Positions 1 to 7,133 are shown, counted from the first letter of the stretch. The stretch is 8,152 bases of DNA from JADHUC01 sp964617665 (GCA_964617665.1 CAZUAH010000604.1:1-8152), one strand, 5' to 3'. The notes: generated from the sequence alone by a model not told the origin. A program made the numbers and translations.

Positions 1-366
1 TCCTTCCACTCCATCCACAACAACCAGCCACTTCTCGCCTCGCTGCGCCGCATACGCCACCCGCTTGCTGTCAGGACTGAAAAAACCGCCAAGACCAATG
101 TAGTCATACTCCTCTCCGGCTATTCCATCCACAACAGCAAGCCATTCCCCATCACGCTGCGCCACATACGCCACTCGCTTGCTGTCGGGACTAGCTACAA
201 CAGACTCACCGACGATACCGGGCTGCAACTTGCCAAGAGACACCTCTTTGGTGATAAGCCTGATATTTGGCTGCTGCCTTTCAGACACGGCCTTTTCCCC
301 GCACCCCGCCATGCAAACGACGGCCAGCAAGCCGAGTGGCAACATCCACGTCCTTTGCAGTTTCAT
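1..366 (-). CDS. Lipoprotein with WD40-like (PD40-type) repeats, C-terminus outside window
   Basis: Reading the minus strand from ATG at 366 gives 122 codons open to the window edge, so the 3' part of the gene is missing. The N-terminus is a classic lipoprotein signal: MKLQR, a hydrophobic stretch (residues 7-20) and the lipobox MAGC with Cys22. The mature protein should therefore be lipid-anchored at a membrane. From residue 59 a 38-residue unit begins (SPDSKRVAY, then W-L-x-V-V-D-G, then EEYDYIG) and restarts at residue 97. Units of this kind fold as beta-propeller blades and are common in planctomycete and related genomes, usually in proteins of unknown function. A weak AAAGG lies about 10 bases before the ATG. 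No catalytic motif is visible, so the function is unknown. The neighbour on the right is a transposase relic pointing the other way. Confidence 0.8.
   Translation of the reverse strand, partial: MKLQRTWMLPLGLLAVVCMAGCGEKAVSERQQPNIRLITKEVSLGKLQPGIVGESVVASPDSKRVAYVAQRDGEWLAVVDGIAGEEYDYIGLGGFFSPDSKRVAYAAQRGEKWLVVVDGVEG
13..192 (-). repeat. Tandem 114-bp coding repeat (propeller blades)
   Basis: Bases 13-78 and 127-192 are near-identical copies offset by exactly 114 bp (38 codons); both carry ATCCACAACA...GCTGCGCC.CATACGCCAC.CGCTTGCTGTC.GGACT. The period is a multiple of three and the protein repeat is equally clear, so this is an in-frame internal repeat of the lipoprotein gene, not an intergenic repeat. 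The first copy runs toward the window edge, so more copies may lie outside. Confidence 0.75.
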
Positions 367-516
367 CGCAATTCCGCCTTTCCAAAGAAGAGTGAGAGGT
401 CGCACCAGTGTCGGCACACACGCAATCTAGCCCCGCCGACTTGCGTGTGCAACATTTCGGGCCAAAACCTCAACGGCGGCTCCCACCAATCAAAAAAGCC
501 CCCACCAGCCCAGCTT

Positions 517-744
517 GGGCCGGTGAGTCTTACCGATCTTGAGACGGCCGTGCAATTGATGCGGAAGACGCGGACGCGGACGGGATTGCGAGTCACGGTG
601 GAGGTCGTGAAGAAGTATTATGCGACCGGTCAGAAATACTCACCGGAATTTCGAGCCGCGATGCCGCTTGAATTCGACGAAGAACTGCCAGCCTGGAACT
701 ACCGCGCCATCCCGGGAGCGGCAAGCGATCTCATCTTGAACTGA
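517..744 (+). pseudogene. C-terminal relic of an ISAzo13-type ('Rhodopirellula') transposase
   Basis: The last ~75 codons of a plus-strand open frame read like the C-terminus of ISAzo13-family DDE transposases. The conserved order is visible: a 'L-x-D-x-E-T-A-V-Q-L' helix, then RTRTGLRV, then an acidic loop, then PAWNYRAIP just before the end (TGA at 742-744). Full-length family members are roughly 400 residues, and the DDE catalytic core that should precede this segment is absent. The codons before 517 (from about 355) show no family resemblance and overlap the start of the divergent lipoprotein gene. I therefore read this as the decayed 3' end of an insertion sequence with no transposase activity. 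Family recognition is from memory of the motif pattern; a profile search against PF07592 would settle it. Confidence 0.6.
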
Positions 745-949
745 TATCTTCTCCACTGCGGTTGCCTGACTGACCTTCCCAGGGATCACTCCGCGCTCAG
801 ACACAGATTTGGCACGTTTCCTGAGTATGCGACCGACCGCAGTACCTCAACAAGCCGACATATCCTGCTCAGTAACCGACGTATGCCCTCATTAGCACGC
901 GGCGGCTTCTTGTTACACTAGAAATGAGGAAGTAATTTCGTGAGCGTTG
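745..949. other. Non-coding stretch between transposase relic and sulfatase stub
   Basis: No convincing coding frame is present on either strand. Minus-strand translation shows no continuation of the sulfatase in any of the three frames. The stretch probably contains the decayed right end of the insertion sequence. One candidate terminus lies at 890, where the strand reads inward as GAGGGCATAC; this is only a guess. Confidence 0.35.
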
Positions 950-1213
950 CTAGTTCCGCACGTTGTAGATACCGGTCATGATCTGCACTCGTGACGGGGT
1001 ACAAAGAGGCTGCGAGTAACCATGCTCGAAACGCATGCCCTCTGCCGCCAGCTTGTCCAACACAGGCGTCCTGTACGAAGTGCCGCCGTTGGCCCCGATG
1101 CACTCGTATCCGAGATCATCTGCCATTATCAGTACGATGTTGGGCTGCCGTTCTTCTGCCGAGGCTTTGCACAAACCTGACACACAAACGCACAGCAGAA
1201 CGAACAGAAACAT
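950..1213 (-). pseudogene. Truncated secreted sulfatase (N-terminal 87 codons only)
   Basis: The frame starts at ATG 1213 with a good ribosome binding site (GGAGG, 9 bases upstream) and a signal peptide at residues 1-19. It then enters an unmistakable type I sulfatase N-terminus: PNIVLIMADDLGY with the metal-binding Asp32-Asp33, a TPVLDKLAAEG helix, and the CTPSR signature at residues 71-75. Cys71 would become formylglycine. The open frame stops at TAG (950-952) right after GIYNVRN. Family members are usually 400-550 residues, so over three quarters of the protein, including the remaining metal and sulfate-binding residues, is missing. No later segment is recognisable in another frame, so this is a deletion or rearrangement, not a simple frameshift. 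It lies 59 bp downstream of the Gfo/Idh gene on the same strand, and the pair was probably co-transcribed. Confidence 0.8.
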
Positions 1214-1272
1214 GCCCTTTCGCCTCCGATTTCTCCTATCATTGCATCAGAGGTGTTTGGATCGCACGCGGC

Positions 1273-2619
1273 CTAGAGGTTCCATCCCGCGCGGTATTCG
1301 CGATGGAGATGCTGGTTCGCCTCCGGCTCGTTGAGAACCTGGCCTCTGAGCGTATCGTACTCGAACGGTTTACCGATCAGCACTGCGGCGTTGCCGAGCT
1401 GGATCAGTTCGGTCAGTGGTCCACCGATCTGGAAGCTGGAAAACGTCTTGCCGCGACCTTTGCAGGCATCGAGCCATTCGACATAGTGGCTCTTGGGCCG
1501 CGGAAGGGTCCGCTCCGGGCCCGTGAACCCTTCGAACTCCTTCTTCGGCAGCAGGTTGTATCGCGTATTCCAAGGACAGTCCGAGAAGAGTGCGCCTTTC
1601 TCGCCGTCCAGCAGCGAGCCCCACTTGGTCATCGGTTCGCCGCGCATCACCTTCTCGTCAGGCTTATGGCCGCCGGTATACAGCGTCAACTTGGCCGGAG
1701 GCATATCGCCACGTGCGGGCAGGTCATAGTTGACGCGCATCCATCGTGGGTACCCTTCAGCGTCCACTTCCGAAGCCTCCGCCTGCACACCGATCACCAC
1801 GCGTTCGGGCTTGGGATTCGCTGGATCTGGGTACCACAGATCGACCAGCCGCAGCGCCCGAGACACAATGTTGATCGTGTGGCAACCCATGTCGCCCATC
1901 GACCCGCTGCCGAAGGCCCGCCACCGGCGCCAGACTCCCGGCATATACGCCGAGTGGTACGGCCGATAGGTCGCCGGTCCCAGCCACAGGTCCCAAGCTA
2001 TGTCGGGCGGCACCGGAGGTTGGTCTGTTGGCCGAGCCTGCGGGCCATCTCCGCCGCCGAACCACACGTGAGCCTCGCGGACCGTGCCGATGCTTCCGGC
2101 CGACGCGAGCTCCACCGACCGGCGGACGCCCTCGGTGGCCGAACCCTGGTTGCCCATTTGCGTCACGACGTTGTGCTTGGCCGCTGTCTCACGCATCACG
2201 CGTGCCTCGAACACGGTGCGCGTCAACGGCTTCTGGCAATATACGTGTTTACCTCGTTTCATGGCCGCCACACTCGCCACGGCGTGGGTATGGTCAGGCG
2301 TGCTGACCAGCACCGCGTCGATCTGCTTGTCCAGTTCATCAAACATGCGGCGGAAGTCTTTGAAGCGTTTCGCCTGCGGCCACTTCTCGAAGGCTTTCAC
2401 CGCCCGGCTTTCATGCACGTCGCACAAACCCACGATGTTCTCGCCCGAGACGTTGCTCAGGTCGCCCCACCCCATCCCCGCGACGCCGACCGAGGCGATA
2501 CCAAGCTTGTCATTAGCCTGATAGCCGAGAGCCGTACGGCTGTCCCGCAGCACGAGCAAGCCCGCTCCACCAAGAATGGAACTCCGAAGAAACGCCCGGC
2601 GAGTTTGTCTCGATTTCAT
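1273..2619 (-). CDS. Exported Gfo/Idh/MocA-family NAD(P)-dependent oxidoreductase
   Basis: This encodes a 448-residue protein from ATG 2619, preceded by AGGAG about 10 bases upstream. An in-frame TTG at 2658 is possible but lacks these signals. The N-terminus carries a twin-arginine export motif, TRRAFLRSS (Arg7-Arg8), then a hydrophobic stretch, so the enzyme is probably folded with its cofactor and exported by Tat. The Rossmann dinucleotide-binding motif VGVAGMGWG follows at about 44-52. The family's EKP motif appears as CQKP (129-131 is QKP), a variant I recall as common among exported planctomycete members. GDMGCH (about 242-247) is in the place of the conserved substrate-site histidine region. 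Family members oxidise or epimerise sugars, inositols and related polyols; the substrate cannot be read from sequence. The following sulfatase stub suggests a past role in degrading sulfated glycans. Confidence 0.9.
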   Translation of the reverse strand: MKSRQTRRAFLRSSILGGAGLLVLRDSRTALGYQANDKLGIASVGVAGMGWGDLSNVSGENIVGLCDVHESRAVKAFEKWPQAKRFKDFRRMFDELDKQIDAVLVSTPDHTHAVASVAAMKRGKHVYCQKPLTRTVFEARVMRETAAKHNVVTQMGNQGSATEGVRRSVELASAGSIGTVREAHVWFGGGDGPQARPTDQPPVPPDIAWDLWLGPATYRPYHSAYMPGVWRRWRAFGSGSMGDMGCHTINIVSRALRLVDLWYPDPANPKPERVVIGVQAEASEVDAEGYPRWMRVNYDLPARGDMPPAKLTLYTGGHKPDEKVMRGEPMTKWGSLLDGEKGALFSDCPWNTRYNLLPKKEFEGFTGPERTLPRPKSHYVEWLDACKGRGKTFSSFQIGGPLTELIQLGNAAVLIGKPFEYDTLRGQVLNEPEANQHLHREYRAGWNL

Positions 2620-3029
2620 CGTCTGGTCTCTCCTGAAGTTGTGTTGAGTGTTCTGCAAGGAAGCGCGGACTACCTCGATCGATTGACATTGAGGCTAACG
2701 CCAAGTCCATTGCGACACGGCCAACCATCTCACAACGGCAGCGTAATCCGTCTCGGTAGCGGTGTCCAGATTGCGGACGAGTTTGGGAATCTCCGACACA
2801 GCACAGCGAGCCGGCCTCTTGGGGTGTCTACGGACGCATCCATTGCCCTTCACAAACGTAACATTACTTCTCACCGTCACGCCATCCCACGCGACACGCC
2901 GCTCAGCGCGGACTATGGTGGCTTCAAAGCCGAATAGCGAGTCTGACTCCGTAGCACACGACGCGCTCCCTGGTCGTACGGATCGATGTTTGATTGCGCG
3001 GGAGACGCTGTAAGGCAGGACTGTTCGCG
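2620..3029. other. 410-bp region without a convincing gene
   Basis: This stretch lies between the end of the SHD1-propeller gene (3030) and the start of the Gfo/Idh gene (2619). The bases just upstream of 2619 hold the Gfo/Idh ribosome binding site and presumably its promoter, but no clear -35/-10 pair stands out. A minus-strand frame is open from about 3029 to a TAG at 2695, but it has no ATG, GTG or TTG until a GTG at 2880. That leaves 61 codons of unrecognised, arginine-rich sequence. I see no RNA gene, strong hairpin terminator or repeat. Confidence 0.5.
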
Positions 3030-5036
3030 CTAGCGTCGGGGCGGTTCGAGTATGGTGACGACAGGCACCGTGGGGCCCGCTGGATCAGACGATACATAAA
3101 TCGGCATCACGTCACGCTCGAGGCCAGCTTTCACGGAACTGACCCTGCCGTTACGCCAGCTCTCAGCGTTGGCGGAACTCACACTGCCACCTCGGGATGA
3201 TCCGATGTGAGTGACTTTGCTCCACAGCTCTCGTCCATCTTCGCTAACCAACCTCGCCACACAGTCGATCTCCGTCTGCGTTCCACTGCCAACTACTTTC
3301 TCGTCGCGACGAATGAGGTCTCGTTCAACTACCGTTGTATGGGCCCCTGCCTTTTCGCCGTATCGGACCTCCAACAACAACGGACCATCCTCTGCGACTA
3401 CAAGCCCGTTGCGTGACAGGCGGCGTTCGAATAGTGCCCGCAAGTCGTCGGCCATTTCCTGTGGCGATCCATAACGCACCGAACCAACATGGACTTGCAG
3501 ACGCACTTTCATGCCCGGACGCAATGCGGCTGGCTTGTCACTATTCAGTTCAGAAGCAGCTTGGGCGATCTGTTGGCGAGGGATCTTCAGTGGTATCAGG
3601 CTATTGCCGTCTTTGGAGAACGTTAGCACCTTGTCGCCGCTCAATACGATGGTCGGTGGATTGGCTCGACGAAAGGGGACGAGCCGCCAGAGGATGGATC
3701 CGGTCTGGCGGTCAAGCAGGTACATGGAGTTCAGGAGCCAGCCGCTGCCGTCCGGTAGCCATTGGATCTCTGATGTGTCTTTCCACGGGGTAATACCCTG
3801 TTCCACTGTTGCACTGAAGATCCGCTGGCCCTTTTGGTCATAGATAGCAAGCTCCTCGAACCTCTGCACGCGGTAAGCGACCGCCATTTCCGTGCCGTCA
3901 GGAGAAAAGGTCATGCTGTGGAAGTTCATTGGCATCTGCGAAACTCCCACTTGCTCGCCTTCTTCCAGGTCAAACAGTAGCAGTTTGTCCATGAGGGCGA
4001 CTGCCATGGTCTTGCCATCAGGGTGTAACGCCGCTTCCTTCGGCAACCCTGCGATTTCGAAGCCTTGGGCTTCTTGGCCTCCTTTGAGGTCCCAGTGGCG
4101 AAACGAGGACTTGCCGCCAATACGCCCGATCCAGCCAATGCGATTGTCATCGAGAAAGTCAAGCCAAATCGTTTGCGGGTACCCTTCTGTGGCGATGATG
4201 ATTTGCTGTACACTCTGGCCAGTTGACGAATCAGTCACGTTGATTGTGGTCGCATTGTCGACACGCTGGAAAACGGCGAAATAGCGCCCATTCGGGCTGA
4301 GTACAACGTTGGGAGGGTGAACGATCGACTTACGAAAGGGCAGACTGCCGGACTTCTGGCCCGTGCGGATGTCGAACACTTCGTCGTCGATGGCTACGAA
4401 CGGCCCGTGATGCGACGCGTAAACGACCTGCAATTGGGTTCCGCGTTGGACTACCGGAATTCGTAGATTCGCCGCGACCTCGATCGGTGCGACGTCAATC
4501 TTGGAGGGTGCCGGTGCTGAAAGCCGTTGCGTCTTGTCAGCTAATCGCGAGGCAACGTTACGGTCCGACTCACTGAGCCGTGCCAATGGTACGCTGATCG
4601 TTCGTCCGTCATCGAGACGCTTGAGTGAGACGGTGCCTTCGACGAGGCTGATGAACTCCGCCTCGATTTGAAACTCGCCCGTTACATCTGACCAAACGCG
4701 ACTGCGAGAAAGGGAGTCATCCGTGAGATCTTGATTCGATGGTGCCGTCTCCGTGTGCGGCGAAGCCCCCAAGTCGCTTGTATCCACTGGGCGCGGTTTG
4801 CTACGCGTCGTTTTTTGGCGAATGTACTCCTGATCCGATGGACTCAGAGTCGAAAATGGAAGTCTCACGAACTTTGTGCCGCGGCGCAGGATCACTTGTG
4901 ATCCGACGACTCGCACAAAAACTGCTTCAAGCGTTTGACCGTTCTGATTGGTCCAGGTACGTCCCGATGCAACCGATACGGTCAAGAGAACTGCTGCTAC
5001 AAAACCGATCGTTGTTGCTGAAGCGGATCTGTTCAC
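3030..5036 (-). CDS. Secreted protein with two SHD1 domains, a WD40-like propeller and a C-terminal alpha/beta domain
   Basis: This is a 668-residue protein if started at GTG 5036, which has GGAG 8 bases upstream and puts a signal peptide (residues 1-25, ending VASG) at the N-terminus. An in-frame GTG at 5186 would add 50 polar residues in front and leave the hydrophobic segment internal, so I prefer 5036. Residues 26-71 (RTWTN...LPFSTLSPSDQEYI) and 113-164 (RVWSD...VPLARLSESD) are two SHD1-type modules, small SH3-like domains frequent in planctomycete secreted proteins. Residues about 190-485 form a WD40-like propeller with blade marks LSPNG (246), LHPDG (336) and FSPDG (377). Residues about 505-655 are a distinct domain with a helix (EMADDLRALFERRL) and beta strands. 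No catalytic motif is seen, and the function is unknown. It is probably an extracytoplasmic binding or scaffold protein. It is transcribed alone, divergently from lipB. Confidence 0.8.
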   Translation of the reverse strand: MNRSASATTIGFVAAVLLTVSVASGRTWTNQNGQTLEAVFVRVVGSQVILRRGTKFVRLPFSTLSPSDQEYIRQKTTRSKPRPVDTSDLGASPHTETAPSNQDLTDDSLSRSRVWSDVTGEFQIEAEFISLVEGTVSLKRLDDGRTISVPLARLSESDRNVASRLADKTQRLSAPAPSKIDVAPIEVAANLRIPVVQRGTQLQVVYASHHGPFVAIDDEVFDIRTGQKSGSLPFRKSIVHPPNVVLSPNGRYFAVFQRVDNATTINVTDSSTGQSVQQIIIATEGYPQTIWLDFLDDNRIGWIGRIGGKSSFRHWDLKGGQEAQGFEIAGLPKEAALHPDGKTMAVALMDKLLLFDLEEGEQVGVSQMPMNFHSMTFSPDGTEMAVAYRVQRFEELAIYDQKGQRIFSATVEQGITPWKDTSEIQWLPDGSGWLLNSMYLLDRQTGSILWRLVPFRRANPPTIVLSGDKVLTFSKDGNSLIPLKIPRQQIAQAASELNSDKPAALRPGMKVRLQVHVGSVRYGSPQEMADDLRALFERRLSRNGLVVAEDGPLLLEVRYGEKAGAHTTVVERDLIRRDEKVVGSGTQTEIDCVARLVSEDGRELWSKVTHIGSSRGGSVSSANAESWRNGRVSSVKAGLERDVMPIYVSSDPAGPTVPVVTILEPPRR

Positions 5037-5446
5037 TTGTCCTGCTCCGATAGTTGGTGAAAGGCGATTCGTCTGAGTTGATGCTGGGAGGCTGCCGCTG
5101 TCCCGCTTCACGTGAGAAGAAGCTCTCGATTCCGACGAATTGGCGGCAAAAAATCCCTTGAGAAGTTTGTATCCGTGAGACTTCACACGTGCAAGCCTTC
5201 TTACTGGTTTCTAGCGTGTTTTCGTCGTGAGAAACAACCGACAGAAGTGACCTATTTGTATCCGCTTTTGTCGTGTTTCTGAAAGCGGTCGACGCGGCAG
5301 TCGCACCCTAACCGATGAGAGCTTGGCACCGGCTGGGAAGGACTTGGGAGACGTCTCCGCGGTGATCTGCGACACGGTCTTTGTGAATACAGGCCCTTCT
5401 GCTACAGTACGCGGCTTTCGCAAGAGCACAGAGCCCTGGTTAGTCA
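5037..5446. promoter_or_regulatory. Divergent control region between the SHD1-propeller gene and lipB
   Basis: No supported gene lies here; a minus-strand frame at 5211-5465 has no family resemblance and overlaps the lipB start. The region must hold promoters for both directions. A weak candidate for lipB is TTGTGA (5381-5386), 16 bases, TACAGT (5403-5408), about 40 bp before the ATG. A weak candidate for the minus-strand gene is TTGCAC (5194-5189), 17 bases, TACAAA (5171-5166), which would fit the GTG 5036 start. The 10-mer TTTGTATCCG occurs at 5166 and again at 5255. All of these are pattern matches to sigma-70-like consensus, which may not be ideal for this phylum. Confidence 0.3.
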
Positions 5447-6217
5447 ATGGCATCCCGCGGTCCACAATCTGCTGATCACCAAACTGTGGTCGAGTTTCAC
5501 ATGCTCGGCACGGTGGCGTACGATCGCTGCTTGGCCCTTCAGGAGCGTTTGGTCTACGAGGCCGATCTGTTGAACGAAGGCAGAATTGTCGTTTTGTTGT
5601 GCGAACATCCGGACCTGATCACCGTGGGTCGCCTCGGATCACGAGGGCATATTCGGCTAAGCGACAAGCAACTGAAACGCGAGCGATTGGATGTCCGCTG
5701 GGTCAGCCGCGGCGGCGGTTGCGTGCTGCACTCTCCCGGGCAATTGGCCATCTACCCGATTGCGCCTTTGGAAGCGTTGGGATGGACCGTCGGTCACTAC
5801 ATGCGGCGATTGCAGCGAGGCATCGTCGACGCATTGGACGAACTGAAAGTCCCTTGCGTAACGAAGCCTGGGCGATTTGGCGTCTGGGGCCGCTCGGGAC
5901 AACTGGCCTGCGTTGGCGTTGCGGTGCGTAGATGGATCACAATGCATGGCGCATTCCTGAACGTGAATCCAGCGATGCGCCGATACGGATACGTGGATAC
6001 GCTGCCGCACGATGTTGCCGATGCTGGGGAGAAAACGACCATGGGTTGCCTGCTGGCCGAACGGCGAACGGCGGTTAGAATGGCAAGTGTCAGGTCCACA
6101 CTTGTCAGCACACTCGCGGCGGCGTTCGACTGCGAGCGATACCATCTTCACACAGGACATCCTTGGCTGATCCCGTCAACTCGAACACCTTACGACTCCC
6201 GCGTTTCGAATGACTGA
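5447..6217 (+). CDS. lipB: Octanoyltransferase LipB homologue with altered catalytic residues
   Basis: This 256-residue protein is of normal length for the family, in the lipoate pathway. LipB moves octanoyl from acyl carrier protein to the lysine of lipoyl domains in E2 and GcvH proteins, in the cytoplasm. Visible family motifs are EHPDLITVGR (53-62), RGGGCVLHSPGQL (88-100, the substrate-site RGG..xHxPGQ loop), GVWGRSGQLACVG (145-157) and MHGAFLNVN (166-174). However, the lysine of the usual G-x-K-I/V-A/C segment is Gln152, and the cysteine of the usual PCG segment is His188 (LPHD, 186-189). In E. coli and M. tuberculosis LipB these Lys and Cys are the catalytic pair. Cys155, three residues after Gln152, and Cys201 are other cysteines nearby. 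The ATG at 5447 lacks a strong ribosome binding site. The stop overlaps lipA by 8 bp, which supports a real role in lipoylation. Confidence 0.9.
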   Translation: MASRGPQSADHQTVVEFHMLGTVAYDRCLALQERLVYEADLLNEGRIVVLLCEHPDLITVGRLGSRGHIRLSDKQLKRERLDVRWVSRGGGCVLHSPGQLAIYPIAPLEALGWTVGHYMRRLQRGIVDALDELKVPCVTKPGRFGVWGRSGQLACVGVAVRRWITMHGAFLNVNPAMRRYGYVDTLPHDVADAGEKTTMGCLLAERRTAVRMASVRSTLVSTLAAAFDCERYHLHTGHPWLIPSTRTPYDSRVSND

Positions 6218-7133
6218 GCTTCCGGTCACATCATCGCCCTCGTGTTCCCATCCACCGCGACGTCTTCCGCGTTGGCTGAAACGCCGCGTCCCCAAGGGTA
6301 ATGTCAACGACTTTACGGCTAATCTGATTGACGAACTGCAGTTGGAGACCGTATGCGATCATGCCAAGTGTCCTAACCGCATGGAGTGCTATTCGCAGAA
6401 GACGGCCACGTTCATGATTCTGGGCGACGTTTGTACTCGTTCTTGCGGATTCTGTGCAGTAGCTCGTGGTCGTCCGGAGGAAGTGGATTCGGACGAACCG
6501 GAACGAGTGGCCGAAGCAGCCAGCCGCCTGGGGCTCCGGCACGTGGTCATCACCTCGGTCACGCGCGACGACCTGCCGGACGGCGGCGCCAAACACTTCT
6601 ATCGCTGTGTGCTGGCGGTACGGGAACGAACCGGCGCGAGCGTGGAAGTGTTGACGCCGGACTTTGCCGGTAACCAAGGCGCAATTGACCGCGTTGTCGA
6701 AGCGGCCCCTGAGGTGTTCAATCACAATACCGAGACCGTGCCACGGTTGTATCGCAAGGTGCGCGGCGTGAAGGCCAACTACCGCTGGACGCTCGATTTG
6801 CTCCGTCGCGTCAAACAACAGAACACGGCGATCAAGACAAAGAGCGGGCTCATGTTGGGCCTGGGCGAGACACACGAAGAAGTGCTGGACGTGTTGGCCG
6901 ACCTTCGGGACTGCGACGTGGATTTCCTTACCCTCGGGCAATACCTCCAGCCCGATACGCGCCGCTACCTGCCGGTCGAGCGATACCTGACGCCGGACGA
7001 GTTTGAGATGTTCGGCCAAGCGGCGACCCAGATGGGATTCAAAGGCGTCGCCAGCGGACCGTTTGTCCGCAGCAGCTACCACGCGCGAGAAATGGTCGAG
7101 ACGCCTCACGCTCGAAACAGCAGCCACCAATAG
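6210..7133 (+). CDS. lipA: Lipoyl synthase LipA
   Basis: This radical SAM enzyme inserts two sulphur atoms into protein-bound octanoyl groups, the final step of lipoate assembly on pyruvate and 2-oxoglutarate dehydrogenase E2 subunits and on GcvH. The 307-residue protein matches the family's usual length. It has both iron-sulphur cluster motifs: the auxiliary cluster C-x4-C-x5-C at Cys49, Cys54 and Cys60, and the radical SAM CxxxCxxC at Cys75, Cys79 and Cys82. Other signatures are VTRDDLPDGGA, NHNTETV, KSGLMLGLGE and the C-terminal RSSY (287-290), whose serine caps the auxiliary cluster. The start ATG 6210 lies inside the end of lipB with no clear ribosome binding site of its own, so translation is probably coupled to lipB. 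The 3' end overlaps the convergent zinc-ribbon gene by 28 bp. Nothing suggests loss of function. Confidence 0.97.
   Translation: MTELPVTSSPSCSHPPRRLPRWLKRRVPKGNVNDFTANLIDELQLETVCDHAKCPNRMECYSQKTATFMILGDVCTRSCGFCAVARGRPEEVDSDEPERVAEAASRLGLRHVVITSVTRDDLPDGGAKHFYRCVLAVRERTGASVEVLTPDFAGNQGAIDRVVEAAPEVFNHNTETVPRLYRKVRGVKANYRWTLDLLRRVKQQNTAIKTKSGLMLGLGETHEEVLDVLADLRDCDVDFLTLGQYLQPDTRRYLPVERYLTPDEFEMFGQAATQMGFKGVASGPFVRSSYHAREMVETPHARNSSHQ

Noticed and set aside
13..192. Repeats at the left edge as a possible CRISPR array
   Set aside because: The period is 114 bp, the whole unit is conserved with no unique spacers, and the copies are in frame as protein repeats.
355..516. The first ~54 codons of the frame carrying the transposase relic as an N-terminal domain
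   Set aside because: They overlap the start of the divergent lipoprotein gene, show no family similarity and have no ribosome binding site, so they are probably chance open sequence.
2228..2236. QKP in place of EKP in the Gfo/Idh protein as a lost catalytic residue
   Set aside because: The lysine is kept, and from memory the Gln variant is common in exported planctomycete and Bacteroidetes members, so it is not unusual.
991..2937. Plus-strand open frame of 648 codons
   Set aside because: It lies antisense to the clear Gfo/Idh gene and the sulfatase stub. Its protein is rich in Arg, His and Ala with no domain, as expected for the mirror frame of a codon-biased GC-rich gene.
5211..5465. Minus-strand 84-codon frame in the lipB upstream region
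   Set aside because: It overlaps the lipB start and lies in the divergent promoter region. Its sequence is basic and has no family resemblance.
5657..6160. Minus-strand open frame of 167 codons
   Set aside because: It is antisense to lipB with no recognisable motif; a mirror-frame artefact.
6231..7130. Minus-strand open frame of 299 codons
   Set aside because: It is antisense to lipA over nearly its whole length. LipA has all its family motifs and the mirror protein has none.
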